From Rutstroemia sp. NJR-2017a BVV2 (lineage: Eukaryota > Ascomycota > Leotiomycetes > Helotiales > Rutstroemiaceae), in the NCBI GenBank assembly GCA_002946415.1, contig NJPS01000048.1:1178001-1242000 (forward strand): a DNA stretch of 64,000 nt. Direction: 5' to 3'. The position numbers and the translations under genes are program-made. Under the pieces are notes generated by a model, which ran no database searches, was not told the DNA's origin, and was given only the letters and a program-made list of their open reading frames with translations. Positions 41,303 through 53,765 of this stretch are shown here, in pieces (the stretch's first letter is position 1; the number at the start of each line of letters is the position of its first letter).

Positions 41303-43926
41303 ATGCATATTCTTGTAAGTATATCTCGTGCCAGGCATAGATTCAAAAATAGTTCTAATATTTTTTCTCCAGGTAGTCAATGATGATGGTCCCCCATCAA
41401 ACAAATCCTCCCCATACGTCCACTCCCTCGTTTCCACCCTCCAAGCCGCCGGCCACACCGTCTCCGTCGTCCTCCCCCACACCCAACGCAGCTGGATAGG
41501 CAAAGCGCACATGGTCGGGCAGACGGTCAAACCAACGTACTTCCGCCCCGGCACCGTGCACCAAGACGACGGCACAACGCACGCACTTCCCTCCTCTTCC
41601 CCCGACCAAGAAGAATGGATTCTCGTCGACGGCACCCCCGCGTCCTGCGTGCAGATCGGTCTGTACCATTATTTCAAAGACCGCGGACCGGTCGATCTGG
41701 TGGTTTCCGGACCGAATTACGGGAGGAATAGCACGGCGGTGTTTTCCCTGAGTAGTGGGACGATTGGCGGGGCCATGGAGGCTGCGGTTTGTAGGCGCAA
41801 GGCAATTGCGTTGAGTTATGCGTTTTTTTCGAGGAATCATGATCCGGAGATTATTGGGGGGGCGAGCAGAATTAGTGTTAGGTTGATTGAGTATCTGGTG
41901 AAGAATTGGGGGGAGGGGGTGGATTTGTATACGGTTAATGTGCCGTTGGTGGAGGGGGTGGAGGATAGGAAGGTGCTGTGGACGAATCTGTTGCAGAATT
42001 ACTGGGGCGAGGGTAGCTGTTTTGAGGAGGTGGAGGGGGATGTGGATGGCGCGGATGAGGAGGAGGAGAAGATTAGGGAGAGGGAGGGGACCGGCGCGGA
42101 GGGAGAGGGTGACAAGAAAGTTGGGCACACGCATAAGCATTTCAAGTGGGCGCCGAGGTTTACGGATGTCTATAAGAGTGTGGAGGAGGCGCCGCCAGGA
42201 AACGATGGCTGGGCTGTTAAGGAGGGTTACTCTAGGTATGTTCCCATAACTTTCTTTCAACTCCAGCTTGCAGAGTGCTAACATTCATTCTAGTGTCACA
42301 CCACTCAAGGCCAATTTCATGCACGCATCGGTACCGACGTCGGGGGAGTTGAAATTGTGAGTGTTTTAATACATGCATAGATCTAGACCATTAGATATAG
42401 ATATTGTTGGTCCAATATAAAGTTCTTTCACACCTATTTGTTTGATTTGATCTCAATTGCGTACACTATATGTAATGAATATATCTAACCAGAAACTTTC
42501 CAGGCCATCCCCTCAACCAGTTCCCGCAATTTCAGACCTCACTCTCCAAAACAAACAAGATAAATCACCACCACCACAACCCCCGCACTTCTACGCCTTC
42601 ATCAACTACGACGACCCCTACGTCCAACCCCTCATCCTCTCCGCCCTCACCCAATTCCCCTCCACCTCGTACACCCTCCTCTCTTCCCCCTCTCTCCTCC
42701 CCACCCCCTCAACCCCCTACCTGCACATCTCCCCCCTCGAAACCATCCCCTTCGACACCATCCTCTCGCACCCCCACACCTCTCTCACCAACGCCTATAC
42801 CACGCGCCGCGCCCTCATCCGCAAACACTACCTCAGCCGCACCTGCCACATCTGGCGCGCCAAACACCCGTCCTCCATCCTCGCAACCCACGTCCCGCCC
42901 GCCGAGCACTTCGAGCTCGACTACGCGGAATTCCTCGACGACGCACTGCTCGAGTGCTGGGACCTGCGGGCGGGGTTTGCGCGGAATGAAGAGCTGGTTC
43001 AGCAGGGCAGAGAAAGCGAGCGCGGGTGGTGGATTCTGAAACCCGGGATGAGTGAGCGCGGGCAGGGGATTAGGTTGTTTTCGAGTGAGGAGGAACTGAG
43101 ATCTATTTTTGAGGGGTGGGAGGAGGAGGCGGGGAGTGAGAGTGAGGAGGAGGGAGGGGTGGAAGATGACGAGGATGAGGAAAAGGATTTCATGAAAACT
43201 AATCACCTGAGGCATTTTGTCGTGCAGCCGTATATCGACCCGCCGCTTCTTCTTCCTCCAACAGCTTCAGCGCCTCCATCTGCCCCTCCCGCTAACACTA
43301 AATTCCACATCCGCACGTACGTGCTTGCGTCCGGCGCTCTGGATGTCTACGTCTACAAACCCATGCTTGCACTATTCGCCGGCACGCCGTACGTGTCCCC
43401 GGCGACGCTCGCGCAGTCCGCGGATGTGGATTTGGGCCCGCATTTGACGAATACGTGTATACAGAACAGCAGTTCATCTGCGGAGGAAGAGAAACCCGAA
43501 AACATCGTACACCTCCTCTCGTCCCTCCCCCTCCCCGCCGCCACGCTCGACCATATCCGCACGCAGATCTACGCGCTCACGGGCGAAGTCTTCGAAGCTG
43601 CGGCGAGGGAAATGGGGGTGCATTTCCGGACGGTGGGGAACGCGTTTGAGGTTTTTGGGCTGGATTTTTTGGTTGCCGATGAGGAGGGAGATGGTGAGGG
43701 GGAGGGGAGGGGGAAGGTTTATCTGTTGGAAGTTAATGCGTTTCCGGATTTTGCGCAAACGGGGGAGGGGCTGAGGGGGGTGGTGGATGGGTTGTGGAGG
43801 GGGGTGGTGAGGGAGGTGGTGGGGGGGTTTTTTGGGGTGGAGAGGGTGGGGGGAAAGGAGGAGGAGGAGGGGGAGGGGGAAGGGGATTTGGTTTTGGTGA
43901 GGAAGGTGGATTTGGGGAGGAGGTAG
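41303..43926 (+). CDS. PBY1: Pby1: SurE-like nucleotidase fused to tubulin-tyrosine-ligase-like domain
   Basis: Four exons (41303-41314, 41373-42235, 42294-42356, 42504-43926) encode 786 residues. Exon 1 codes only MHIL. The N-terminal SurE domain shows MHILVVNDDGPPSNKSSPY (metal-binding Asp8/Asp9) and DLVVSGPNYGRNSTAVFSLS. The C-terminal TTL/ATP-grasp part shows YDDPYVQPLI, GWWILKPGMSERGQGIRLF and late VYLLEVNAFPDF. This SurE-TTL order is that of yeast Pby1, a P-body protein that binds the Dcp1-Dcp2-Edc3 decapping complex. Enzyme activity is unproven. The acidic insert in SurE (EEVEGDVDGADEEEEK) and another in TTL are low complexity. Sense-strand composition flips from C-rich to G-rich several times, and the last 190 bp are extremely G-rich. 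Confidence 0.92.
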
Positions 43927-45112
43927 ATAGATAGGTTGATGGGTTGGAGGGTATGTGATTAGTTATGAGGGATGCGGTGTGGAGGAGTGTAGATATGAGA
44001 TATGGTGTTTTCTGTAGATATACAGATGGAAATATAAAGGATAGAGAGAGTATAAGATTTGTGCATATTGTGCTAAGAGACTCTTTCGATAGATAGATAG
44101 ATAGATTAGGGAGAAGAGTGGCACCTGACCTCGTAGGTCTTCGGAATAAAAGTACTGTCTGATTCACCTTACATCTCGCCAAAGGAATATTGCTGTTATG
44201 AATAGGTAATAGGTCAGGAGAATAGGAGTGTAAAGAAGCATAGCATAGGGGCTGGGAGATATTGCAGAGGACGCATGAGAAGAAGAAAACGATGATAGAA
44301 ACATAGGGCGGAGGGTTGATTGCCTTCGCGGCAGGAAAACGTACAAAAAGCATGAGAAGAAATGTCCTCTCAGTTAGCCAAATCACATCTCATGATTCTC
44401 ACATTTCTTAGTCTCCAACATACACGCATTGGAACATGGGAAACCGCAGCAGCACTTAAGAAGAGAACCTAGAGATTAGCCATCTAGCATATTAGCCAAT
44501 GCTCGCTCTCTTCCTTCCTAACTCTCGACTCACACAAACCTCCCTTTCATTAGCAGGCAACAAGACCATCTGAAATCGCACATACACACATCAAATAGAA
44601 AGTTGATTCCGAAAAGATACCCTACGTACTATCCTACCCTATCCTATTCATCTAGAAGAAGAAGAAAAACCAACTAAAAGAACAAGATATCCCTCCATCC
44701 ATCCGTTCGATCATCCAATCCGGTCATTAAACCAAACCACCACTTTTTCCAGAACGAAAACAGACAAAAGAGATGACGAAGAATAGTCGACAGCAACTCC
44801 TCAAAACGCCATTCTCTCATCCTTACTTCCTTCCTTTCCTCCATCGAACAAGGAACAAAACATACGCACGCTGACGCTTTGGACTCGCTCAAAAAAAAAA
44901 GATAGTGGGAGGGGTATCAAGTATCAAGGTTTTTCAAGTGTCGTTATGATGGATTTGGGGGATAGGTAGTGAGTGAGATATTTGCATCCATCTAGTCCGA
45001 TTCATCCATCCAGAAAGAAAGTCGTATGGCTGGCTAGCTGGCTGGGTTGAATATGTAGATATATGTATGTAGTCCGCATTCGAAGAGCAAGCGAGCAAAA
45101 AGAGAAACCAAA
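43927..45112. other. Convergent intergenic, PBY1 / lysine-rich gene 3' flanks
   Basis: These 1.19 kb hold two 3' flanks and (GATA)n-like short runs near 44092-44105. Open frames antisense to PBY1 extend into it but only reflect base skew. No gene was recognised. Confidence 0.5.
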
Positions 45113-45921
45113 TTAAGCAGTCACAGCGGTCTTCTTGGGCGCAGGAGCTGCCTTCTTAGGGGCGGCTTTGGTTGTTGGCTTCTTAGCAGCTGGAGTCTAT
45201 GGAGGGAGTCTTGTTAGCTTGCTATTTCGTAGATATATGTTGACTGGGCTGGGGGTGAGGAAATGAAGAAACATACAGCCTTCTCCTTCTTTTCTTTCTT
45301 CTCTTTCTTCTCCTGCTCCTTCTCCTCTTTCTTCTCCTCCTTGGTCTCAGCCACAGCCGCCGGCTCCCCCACAGCCTTATCCATAACTACATCAACAGCC
45401 TTCTCAGCCGCCTCCTCCGTCTTCTCTAAACCCTGCTCGACAGCAGCTCCTGTTTGTGCTATAGCTGCGAGGACCTGTAAAAATTTCGGCGTTTAGCAAC
45501 AGCGCTCCCATTTTCATATTCATTCAAAAGGGTGCATCTTCATCTTCATCAGATTGAAAAGCCCAAAAAGCGTACCTTGGGACCGACAGAAGACTTTTTC
45601 TTGGGAGCAGCCTTCTGGACACCAGTAGGCTTGGCGCTCTTGGGAGCTGTAGTAACCTTTCTCCCGCTGTTGGCTTTTGGGGCGGTTTTCTTGGTCTTCG
45701 CGGGTGCTTCGACGGGAGCGGGGGCCTCCTTGGGTGCCTCCTTGGGTCCTGTGGTGGCGGGTCAGCTTGATGGATATTGCGTTGTGTTGCGCGTATATAT
45801 ATGTACGCGACTATTATGCGACCGCAGCTCGTGTGGGAGGGGATATGGGTATGGATATGGATATGGGGGATAGCATGAAATGGGTATACGAACTGGTCAT
45901 GGAACGAGTTTCGCGAGCCAT
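45113..45921 (-). CDS. Lysine/alanine/proline-rich H1-tail-like protein
   Basis: Four exons (45921-45894, 45748-45576, 45474-45277, 45196-45113) encode 160 residues, starting MARETRSMTRPKEAPKEAP. Boundaries rest on GT-AG signals and a continuous low-complexity frame; the exon-1 donor GTTCGT is weak. Composition resembles histone H1 or nucleolar tails: KKTAPKANSGRK, QKAAPKKKSS, a central helix VLAAIAQTGAAVEQGLEKTE, an alternating Lys/Glu run, and an end of APKKAAPAPKKTAVTA. It has no winged-helix globular domain, so it is not a canonical H1. Function is unknown; DNA or RNA binding is a guess. Intron 1 carries a GGATAT-rich run (about 45839-45870). Confidence 0.6.
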
Positions 45922-48863
45922 TGTTTTGGTGGGGGTTGTTTGTTGGTTTGTTGGTTCTTGATGGAGATTTAGTATCAATCAGTGTAATGGGAGGTTGAAA
46001 GAAAAGAAGAGGAGAAGTAGAAGAGGGGAAGGAGGAGAAGGGAAAAGAAAAGCAAATTCAGCGCAAACAAGTCGCGTCGACAAAATGCGATCCAGATGGC
46101 GCGATAAGCGTTTGATAGGATGGATTGGATGGGCATACGTACTTGGGTTATTACTTGAGAGAAATGGAGATGAAATGGATATGAAGCAAACTCAGCTCGT
46201 GTGAAGTTGTACAGCAGATTGGGGAATGTCGGATTATGGAGAATTTCTTTGGTTTTGTGGGAATGAAAAGGAAGAAGAGAAAGAAGAGAGGAGAGAGGCG
46301 AGAGGGGAGAGGGGAGTCGATGAAGGATGGGCTGTGAGGTGAGGTGTGTGTGGTTGTTATTGTTTGGGACCACGAAGCCGCTAGCTGAGAGAGCCCTGAT
46401 ACTTCACTTCCGTCTTCCGTACGGTTTGCAGTATATTGGGATGGGATTGGGATTGGGAATGGGGATATTTGGCTAAAGTGTTGGGTTGCTATGTGATTTG
46501 GGTTTACTCTGCAGTTGAGATATTTTCTTTTTCTCGACGAGAAAAGACGACAAGACGAAAAGACGGTCAAATGAGCTTTATCAGATCAGCCTGCTTCTGC
46601 TCTGCTTCTGCTTTTCTGCTCTGCTTCTAGCCAACTTCCCCCCCGAACGTGCCTGGAGGCGCTGTGTCTACCCGCCTGAAGCGAAAAACAGAGTTATCTT
46701 AGGGTTATCTTAGGTGCCGTGCGCTCGCCTGAGTACAACATCGATGGACCAAAACAAAGCCATCCCGCCACTGCGACCTTCTACAAACGGTAAAGAATTT
46801 CACATTTCAGGGGCCGCAGATTAATACGCTCTGATGGGTTTCACAGTGTGATGTGATATGATATGGAGCTTCTCGCGCTCTACGTGGTTGAAGAGAGGAG
46901 TGAATGAATGAATGAATGAATGAATGAATGTATGAACAGACAGATAAATAGACGGTGGTAGAATAGAGTAGTGTAAACAGTACGGAGCATATTCGATGCA
47001 ATATCAACCAAGCCAAGGGTGGGAGGGGAGCGGCGGGCGATTGTGCGTTCGTTCATGTCGGTCAAGCTGGAACCCTTTTCCACTTGACTTACTCTTCCTT
47101 ACTCTTACTGAAAAGCTTCAAGCGCCAACATCAACAACACATCATCGCTCCGTCTATTTTGATCATGCGTGCAACCGGGGAATGAAGGCCCTTCCACTTT
47201 GGGGGCATCTCGTGCTTACTTTTTAGTCCCTCAAGTTGGAATTAGCGATGCATGCAATGTAAATCCGAGTCATCGATGTTGTTTTCTTTCCTGTTCCTGT
47301 GCCCCGAAAACTGCTTTTGTTCGGTCCGGTGAGAAGAAAATTAATTACATGACATACATCTCTAGCTTTCGGCGCCTCTAGCTTTTATAAATTTAATTCA
47401 TTGATTGCAAACAGCTGTTCTCATCCGCAAGATCTTCCCTTTGAAAGAGCTCTCCGATTATTCCTGCCGTGAAGTTCACGTCAAGCAGACAGAATTTCAG
47501 AGGGGAAAGCTCGGCTGGCTCATGCTGGAAATGCTGAACAGAAGAAGAAATGAAAAAACCAGAAAACATGATTGGCAACGAAGACACACAGGAGTCAGGA
47601 GTCCGGACTCCAAAACAGTAAATCCAGTTTTCGTCTCATCTGATTTCATACTTTGAAAGTCAAACGCGTGCTGAATTCACTTCAATTTTTCAATAGCTTG
47701 AGTTAAGCGCAGCAGAAGAGAACTGACATTTCAAACAAAACAAGCCATCTAAGGCCTCTGCAACACGATATTAGAAAACTTCACCATATACTCGTACAAG
47801 CGACCCCAAAATCTATGATTTAAGCAATCACTGGGTGCTCCAAATTCGTATCTAGCCAGAAGAGGAGATATCTACCCAGTTCCTCATCTGTAAGCATGCT
47901 AGAGCTTTGGAATCGGTTGATCGTGTTGAGACGTTGGATTGTATTAGGCTCCAGATTGCTGTTAGTTTCTAGGGACGACAGTTAGATATATTCAGTTCTC
48001 TTGAGAGAGGATAAGAAAGGAAGGTAATTGATATAAGATTATATAGTTAACTATCTAGATTAAAATATGATTGCACAAAGGCGTCCGTCCTTTGCATGTA
48101 AATTCCTCCTCCACGACAGCAAGAATGCAAATACATCACCAACATCACACTTCCATCAAACAGTAATGCATACACTTCCATCTACAGTGATTCTACACAC
48201 GCATATCTCATACAATAAACTGCATCATTGAGATTTTAGATTTTTTCATATTCACTTTTATGGTATCCCTAATCACTCCCATTCCCAAACGTCTACTCAT
48301 ACTATCACTCCAAGAAGCTACCCTATGCGTATTCATATCCCATTGCATCTCTCTGCGCATTCAATCATCATAAACAATTTCACCTTCCCTCACCATCTAG
48401 CCCCGAGGCCTCACCCCATATCTACAAACTAATTCCTCCTACGCACGCTTCCGCCTCGCGCTGCATCCTTCAATAGAATTATGCACAAAACAATAAGAGC
48501 GAAGGGCGGGGGGGATATACCCCTCGCATACAGGGACAGAGACAGAGACAGAAACACAGCTCCCCTGTCACAATACTTTTCGAGAGGAAAAACAAAGATT
48601 GGTATTAAAAAAAGAAACAGCGGGAAAAAAACTAAAAACGCCAATGATCATGCCCGATCTGCAGCTACCTTCAGTAGTAAATGGTACGTGTGAATGTTGT
48701 CTATGCAAGAATAAACCGAGAAACGCCACTTCTGAATGGAGGAATCGATGTTTCGGGGGAGAAAAGATATAGTGTGCCCGTATCTACACGAGAGGAACGA
48801 AATAGATGTATTATGTTGTAGTGCTGGTGGTGGTACATTGCGGGATCAAGCATATCGGTACGT
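45922..48863. other. 2.9-kb intergenic region
   Basis: This region holds the promoter of the lysine-rich gene and the 3' flank of the Ca2+-ATPase gene. Seen: purine-rich stretches (45995-46060, 46261-46325), CTGCTTCTG-type repeats near 46588-46628, a duplicated TTATCTTAGG near 46688-46714, a (TGAA)7 microsatellite and a (GACAGA)n run near 48535. Short frames at 47405-47656 and elsewhere lack support. No tRNA was seen. Confidence 0.5.
46901..46930. repeat. (TGAA)7 microsatellite
   Basis: A perfect TGAA tetranucleotide run in the intergenic region upstream of the lysine-rich protein gene. Confidence 0.95.
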
Positions 48864-51800
48864 CTATTTTGAGGATTTCCGAGGCGTAGGTATGCTTAGG
48901 GTTGGAACTTCAGATGCAGGAACAGGTGTGATTTCTGGAATCTGAGATGGTGGAGCACTAAGATGTGCAGGGTCTTCAGTGATGACTGGATCATCCGGCT
49001 TAGTGTCTGGATGAATCTCAACTTCGTTTGATTGTTCCAATTCAGAACGACCTCTCGAGCGTGTGAACCCCATGGCATCGCTCTCGTTATAGTTGCGTTC
49101 GATAGGGGACCATCCTGCGACACTTCCAGCAATGATACCTGCCATGACAGTTGTGGCGCCCAATGCCGAGTTGGATCGCGATCGAGTGCTTCTTCCACGT
49201 CTGCGAGACTCCGGTGTTGGATGCGGGGCTGCGCCGAGGCTGTCTTCACGTTGAGAATCGCCAGTAGGTGTGTGAGGAATAGAATTGCTTCTAGACCGAG
49301 AGCCGCTTCGAGATCTAGGCATGATTTGGTCACGAGTCTGTTGGATTGCGAATTTGAGGTTGTTGAGTCGACCACCTTTGACTTTCTTCAAGAAGCTCAG
49401 TTCTTCCTTGACGTCCGCCAATGGCTTAGGGAATCTGAAGTGTTCTTCCTCGTCTGAGATGGTAACTTCAGGTGCCTTCGGTCGGTTCTTTAGGTAGCTT
49501 GGAATCAAGGATATGAGCAACTCGTCTGGAATAAGACGAATACTAGCTCCAACTGGAATAGAAAGGAAGCCGAGGACGATAGAATATGCCCATTGAGCTG
49601 CGTTGAGGCGATGTTTGATGTTGAAAGCATCTCCACCAACATACATAATCAGAACTTGGCCACCGACCATTACAACATTGATGCCGATGAAGAACCAGTT
49701 CTTAGAAACTCCTTCGAAAATGTTAAATTTATTGTCAAGTCGGCGATTACTGTAGTGCATTAGTAAGAATGAAACTTGAAAATACAGGGGAATACAGGTG
49801 AATACTTACTTCCATTGGTTGAAAATTTGCATCCATACGAAAGTGTTGAAGACGAGAGCTGGAAGCTGCTGGAGTTCACGATCGGAGGTATAAGAGAGAA
49901 TACTTTTCGAGCCAAAGTAGACAAGAAGAGTGATAACCAATTGGTAGATAGCTTGACCGATAATCATCTTCCACATCGTCATGGTGATGAGTGGAGCAGA
50001 CTTGGGATCTGGTTTTCTGTTGAGAATGCTAGGAGTTGGAGGATCAGTAGCCAATGCAAGAGCAGCCATGGTATCCATGATCAAATTGACCCACAACAAT
50101 TGAACGGCCGTGAGAACAGATTCTTCTTTGCTACTTGAAACAGCGGTAATGAAGGTCAAAAGCACGGCGGTAATGTTGACAGTAAGTTGGAATTGCAAGA
50201 ATTTCTTGACCGCATCGTTGACAGCACGACCCCACATCATAGCCTTGACGATTGAATTGAAGTTGTCATCCATCAAGATAATAGCAGAAGCTTCCTTGGC
50301 GACTTCAGTACCAGCGATACCCATAGAGAATCCGACGTCAGCCTTCTTCAAAGCAGGTGCATCATTAGTACCATCACCGGTAACTGCGACAGTCTCTCCG
50401 AGTTGCTTGAGAGCTTTGACTAAGTCTTCTTTGTCTTTTGGACTTGATCGTGCAAGAACTTGAAGGCGAGGGATGATCTGCTCCTTTTTGGCCGCGCTCA
50501 GATTTCGGAATGCTGGACCTTCCATGACAATGCCGCCAGGAGTGTAAATACCACACTCTGTAGCGATTGCCTTAGCAGTAACCATGTTGTCACCTGTAAC
50601 CATACGAACAACCACACCGGCATTTTGACACGTGCGAACAGCTTCGGGAACACCCTCACGAAGTGGATCCTGGATACCGACAATTCCCAAAAGTACCATA
50701 TTCTTGAAGATATCCTCGAAAACAACTTGGTCCTTCTCGCCCTCAACGAGACGAGCACCCTTAACGGGCCATCTGTCGAAGTCACGATAGATAAGAGCAA
50801 TAGTACGGAGAGATCGAGAGGCATAGTTATCAATGAGAGAGGTCAGAGTTTGACGATTCTCATCGGTCATAGGAACGCTGCTAACATCCTTGGTCGGGTC
50901 GCGGATAATGTTTGAACATTTTTCCAGAAGGATTTCGGAAGCACCCTTGACGTAAAGCCTGTACTTGCCATTGTCAAGTTGAACGACAACACCCATACAT
51001 TTGCGGCCAGAATCGAAAGGAATGAGCTGAATAATGGTGACATTGGAACGTTCTTCGGCAAGTGGTCCAGTACCCAGGTGTTCGCGAGCGAAGAGTAAAA
51101 GCGCAGTTTCTGTCTTGGAGCCAATGAACGTTTGCTCACCATCAACTTCTCCCTCAAATGCAGTCGAGTTCAAAACCACGGATTGCTTGATCAATTCTTT
51201 GACACTTGGATCAAAAGTTGACACAACTTCCTCAGCAGTGATGTTCTCGCCCTCTCGCTGTGGCTGCTTTCCCTTAGATGCGTCGTCGTCTCCAGATGTT
51301 TCAACCGTGCCACCGAATCGAGAGCTAGTTCCTACTGTGCCGGCAACGACCAACATCTTATTCTGAGTCAATGTACCAGTCTTATCTGAACAGATAGTGG
51401 TGGCGTTTCCCATGACCTCACAAGCTTTCAAATGTCGGACCAAGTTGTTATCTTTCAACATACGCGTTGTGGCAAAAGCCAGGGCAAGTGTAACAGCAAG
51501 TGGTAAACCTTCTGGAACAGCTACGACAATAATGGTTACCGTGACGATGAAAATGCTAAGGAATTCTTGACCTTTCTCAGTTGGAGTGTTGTGGTTATGC
51601 GGCAAGCGGACCAAGAATTCGATGAACAAGACGATGAACAGGAGAAGACCTGCGGCACCACCCAATTTCGCAATGTACTCGGCTAAGGTGTTCAACTTCG
51701 ATTGAAGAGGTGTAGATTCTGGGTCTTCTCGCAGAGATACCAAGGTCTTTCCGTACATAGAATTTACTCCAGTGGCAGTTACCAAGAATGTTCCCACACC

Positions 51801-53341
51801 TTCATTGACCTGTGCGCCAGATAAGATAAATGGGTCCATCTTTCGTAAGTTGTCATGATTCTTAATAGCCGCAAAGACGTCGTCCGCGGGTCGTTTACGG
51901 ATAAGATCGGATTCTCCGGTTGCCTGAGATTCGTTGCAAATAACATTGTGTCCTTCAATGAAAATCCCATCAACAGGAATCATGTCTCCAGGTTCCAGAT
52001 GCATAACATCACCAACCAGCACGTCGAATACCGAGATTTCCATGGTTTTGCCGGACCTAATCACGTTGACATCGCGATCCTCTTTTTTCTTGTTCAGCTT
52101 GACAAATTGACGCTCCTTTTGGTAATCATTTAGAGATCCGACCACAACCACGACAACAATAGCCACGATGATAGCTACACCTTCAACCCATTCGATAGGA
52201 GGATGTTCCGGATCGTGTTTCGTTCCAAAGGTTTGGTATAGACCTACAGCCAGGGAAATCGCAGCCGCTATCGACAACAGAATGAGCACTTTGTCGTTGT
52301 AAGTGATCCACATCAGTTGTAGAAGACTCTTGCCCTTTTTCTCAGGTAACCGGTTATCTTTGTAGACGCGTTTTCTATCGGCAAAAGCGCCTTCAGCTCG
52401 TGGCTGCGTATTGTGGGGCGTCATGGAAGATGCTGAAGATACATGAGCCGCCGGTGTCTTCGATGAATTTGTCTGTCCGTTGGCGCCCTTGGAGCCTCCG
52501 CGTCCAGCAGCTACTGCGTCGTCGAAAGAAATTGTGCCGTCTAAACGCTCTTCGTCCACACTCAAGCCTGCCTTTCGATCTGTCCGCAGTCCCTTTTCCA
52601 AACCAGCAAGACCACCGAGAGCATAAAAAGCTGCTAAACTCTTGCCATTGACTAACTTATTCAGTTGTCCTTGAGAGAAAGCGAAGCTGTTGTTTTCGAC
52701 CGAAAAATCTTCTTCTGTCCCAAGATCCGGCTTAAGGGCGTCGGGGTCGTTTATTACATCATTATTTCCTCCCATCTGCCTGTCCTTATCCAACTGACCT
52801 CCCGATGCGCTTCCAGCGTAAGTGTCTCCACTGTAATTAGTATTTGAATGATTGCCATCATCAGATCCAACAGAATTTTGCCGTGATCGGAGACCCGGGA
52901 CAGCTAAGAATCCTTGTGTTGTGTCGCCTCTTGATGTTGGCGAAGAAACATTGTGAGGCGACGTTGGTCTGCTCTCTCGACTTTCGAAAGATGTTGTGGC
53001 TCTCAATTCTGGTATCGAAGACCGACTTGCTTGATTTGATTGATGCCCTCGAGCTTGACTGCCTGCTCCATCATAGGCCCCAGGGCTGATTGGCTCGCCA
53101 TGTAATGTTGAAGGAGAATTAGACAAAGCTCTCATAGCAACTGCGTCGTTATCCATGGCCTGTGGTGGACTCATATTACTAACAGCAGAAGTATCGATTG
53201 TGATCGTAGGACTGCGTATGAGTTGCTGAATTAGCCAACTGAAACGGGATGGATGTTAAGTATTAGGAGGAGCAAAACTTACGCCCTCTGTCGCCTCGCC
53301 CCAGGGCTTGGACTAGGAGATACTCTGCCTGCGTCTGCCAT
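48864..53341 (-). CDS. PMC1: P-type Ca2+-transporting ATPase, PMC1/PMCA type
   Basis: Three exons (53341-53283, 53211-49810, 49749-48864) encode 1,448 residues. Fungal members pump cytosolic Ca2+ into the vacuole or out of the cell in exchange for H+. Landmarks: MADAGRVSPSPSP... start; PGDMIPVDGIFIEGHNV (actuator); CNESQATGESD (TGES loop); VPEGLPLAVTLALAFATTRM; the phosphorylation site CSDKTGTLTQNKM with Asp629; the nucleotide domain; AVTGDGTNDAPALKKADVGF hinge; and WVNLIMDTMAALALATDPP in the late membrane domain. Two introns are GT-AG; the second restores WNNRRLDNKFNIFEG. The N-terminus is long and Ser/Gly rich, and the C-terminus has Arg-Ser repeats (SRSGSRSRSNS), possible regulatory tails. 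Gene number in the genome is unknown, so the symbol is by type. Confidence 0.95.
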
Positions 53342-53582
53342 GGTCGTCTGAGTCGGTATCGAGCTTTCCGGTCTGTTTGATAATTACACTGCCCGTGGCG
53401 CAGACCCTTGGCTTAGATGTGATACGTGAAGCTCAATCCAGTAGGCATCGAAGAGGGCTGTGTCTAGCTTTAGCAATGAACCTAAGTAATACGCGTAATA
53501 TATAAGCCAAGGTGTTCCAAGCTTGATATCAAAGTGAGCTGGAATGACTGGAGGCTAAGAAGGCGGACTTGTTCCCTCTTTG

Positions 53583-53765
53583 CAGATAGGAGCTCTACTA
53601 GTGGATGATCGCGACTTCGAGAAGTTTATCCCGAAATTGGATTGCGAGGCAGGCAAATGCTCATGTGAATGGAAGAACAACAAAGGTTGGCTCACCAAGA
53701 CGTGTTTTTCAGACAGCCCAGAAGTTAAGGAATTTGACAAGACGGTGATGGTGGCGGTCAATTGA
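53583..53765 (+). pseudogene. Possible isolated exon of a small Cys-containing protein (relic?)
   Basis: A splice-acceptor-like TTTGCAG ends at 53585, followed by a frame reading ALLVDDRDFEKFIPKLDC, then EAGKCSCEWKNNKGW and a stop at 53763-53765. The amino-acid pattern (C-x5-C-x-C) looks like real protein and not like random translation. No ATG or upstream exon in frame was found, so it may be a remnant or a terminal exon of an undetected gene. Confidence 0.25.

Noticed and set aside
41397..42284. 295-codon open frame antisense to PBY1
   Set aside because: It exists because C-ending/G-ending codons of PBY1 leave few stops on the other strand. The sense frame has SurE motifs; the antisense one has none.
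43733..44386. 217-codon minus-strand frame past the PBY1 3' end
   Set aside because: It ends in Pro/Pro/Ser low complexity that mirrors the G-rich PBY1 tail; no motif or splice support.
46686..46716. Telomeric repeat (TTAGGG)
   Set aside because: Only one TTAGGG-like hexamer occurs within a duplicated TTATCTTAGG; not an array.
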